DNA of 5,462 nucleotides from JBBQUP01 sp038212305 (GTDB lineage: Bacteria > Bacteroidota > Bacteroidia > Bacteroidales > Marinilabiliaceae), in assembly GCA_038212305.1 (NCBI GenBank), contig JBBQUP010000144.1, forward strand, positions 1 through 5,462, in the 5' to 3' direction. The translations under genes were made by a program, and so were the position numbers. How positions within the stretch are numbered: the first letter of the stretch is position 1; every line of letters starts with the position of its first letter. Positions 5,438 through 5,462 of this stretch are shown piece by piece. A model generated the notes under the pieces. The model ran no database searches and was not told where the DNA came from. It was given only the letters and a program-made list of their open reading frames with translations.

Positions 5438-5452
5438 ATATTTTAATATTTA

Positions 5453-5462
5453 GGGTCTGCTG
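5453..5462 (+). repeat. Third copy of the terminal repeat, cut by the window end
   Basis: GGGTCTGCTG at the right edge matches the first ten bases of the MITE-like end and is preceded by TA (5451-5452). It is in the same orientation as the left end at 4876, so it is likely the start of a second element or related insertion sequence continuing outside the window. Confidence 0.6.

Larger units (their letters stand above)
5185..5452. repeat. Structured intergenic repeat of Bacteroidota type, with several stems
   Basis: This 268-base stretch between two terminal-repeat copies has no conventional gene. From left to right it holds ATGCT/AGCAT arms (5240-5244 and 5256-5260), a GC-rich hairpin CGCGC/GCGCG (5303-5307 and 5315-5319), a 9-bp pair GATGAAACG/CGTTTCATC (5328-5336 and 5370-5378), and an 11-bp hairpin (5390-5417). 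The GC content rises sharply at 5300-5360 compared with the surrounding AT-rich DNA. From memory, the 3' half resembles a short interspersed sequence seen many times in Bacteroidota genomes and often annotated as tiny hypothetical proteins; this is recognition, not a search result. Its function is unknown: it could be a mobile repeat, a structured RNA, or both. Confidence 0.55.

Noticed and set aside
4876..5462. CRISPR array or retron-like msr/msd locus in the repeat-rich tail
   Set aside because: There are no regularly spaced direct repeats with unique spacers, and no reverse transcriptase or cas gene; the repeats are inverted and few.

Overview
The window looks like an AT-rich chromosomal segment from a member of the Bacteroidota, possibly a marine or gut-type Bacteroidia; I cannot assign a genus. 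The evidence is a TPR-containing LytS-type histidine kinase paired with a LytTR response regulator, a promoter matching the Bacteroidota housekeeping pattern (TTG, 20 bp, TAnnTTTG), start codons with little Shine-Dalgarno support, and a downstream repeat whose small reading frame encodes a LLLFVSRQKV-type peptide that I recall as scattered through genomes of this phylum.

Layout, all genes on the + strand. Positions 2-103 are the 3' end of a cold-shock-domain gene, closed by a strong terminator (130-159). Positions 203-718 encode a YkgJ-type cysteine-cluster protein. Positions 887-1909 encode a branched-chain aminotransferase (IlvE), also closed by a clear terminator (1916-1951). An intergenic region (1952-2130) carries a good promoter and several possible operator sequences. 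It leads into a two-gene operon: a TPR sensor kinase (2131-4155) and its LytTR response regulator (4139-4876), overlapping by 17 bp. The first three genes are unrelated housekeeping or accessory genes. The last two almost certainly form one signalling pathway: periplasmic TPR input, a membrane segment, a cytoplasmic His_kinase domain, then phosphotransfer to a DNA-binding LytTR protein.

The final 586 bases have no conventional gene but are highly structured. A 309-bp non-autonomous, MITE-like element (4876-5184) has 14-bp perfect terminal inverted repeats and apparently a TA target duplication. It sits exactly in the stop codon of the response regulator; removing it restores a TAA stop at the same codon. 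Inside it are nested REP/BIME-like palindromes. Beyond it (5185-5452) lies a second repeat type with several stems, a hairpin whose loop can pair with upstream sequence, and a 27-codon frame. The window ends inside a third copy of the terminal repeat, again preceded by TA. This repeat-rich tail is the most unusual part of the window.
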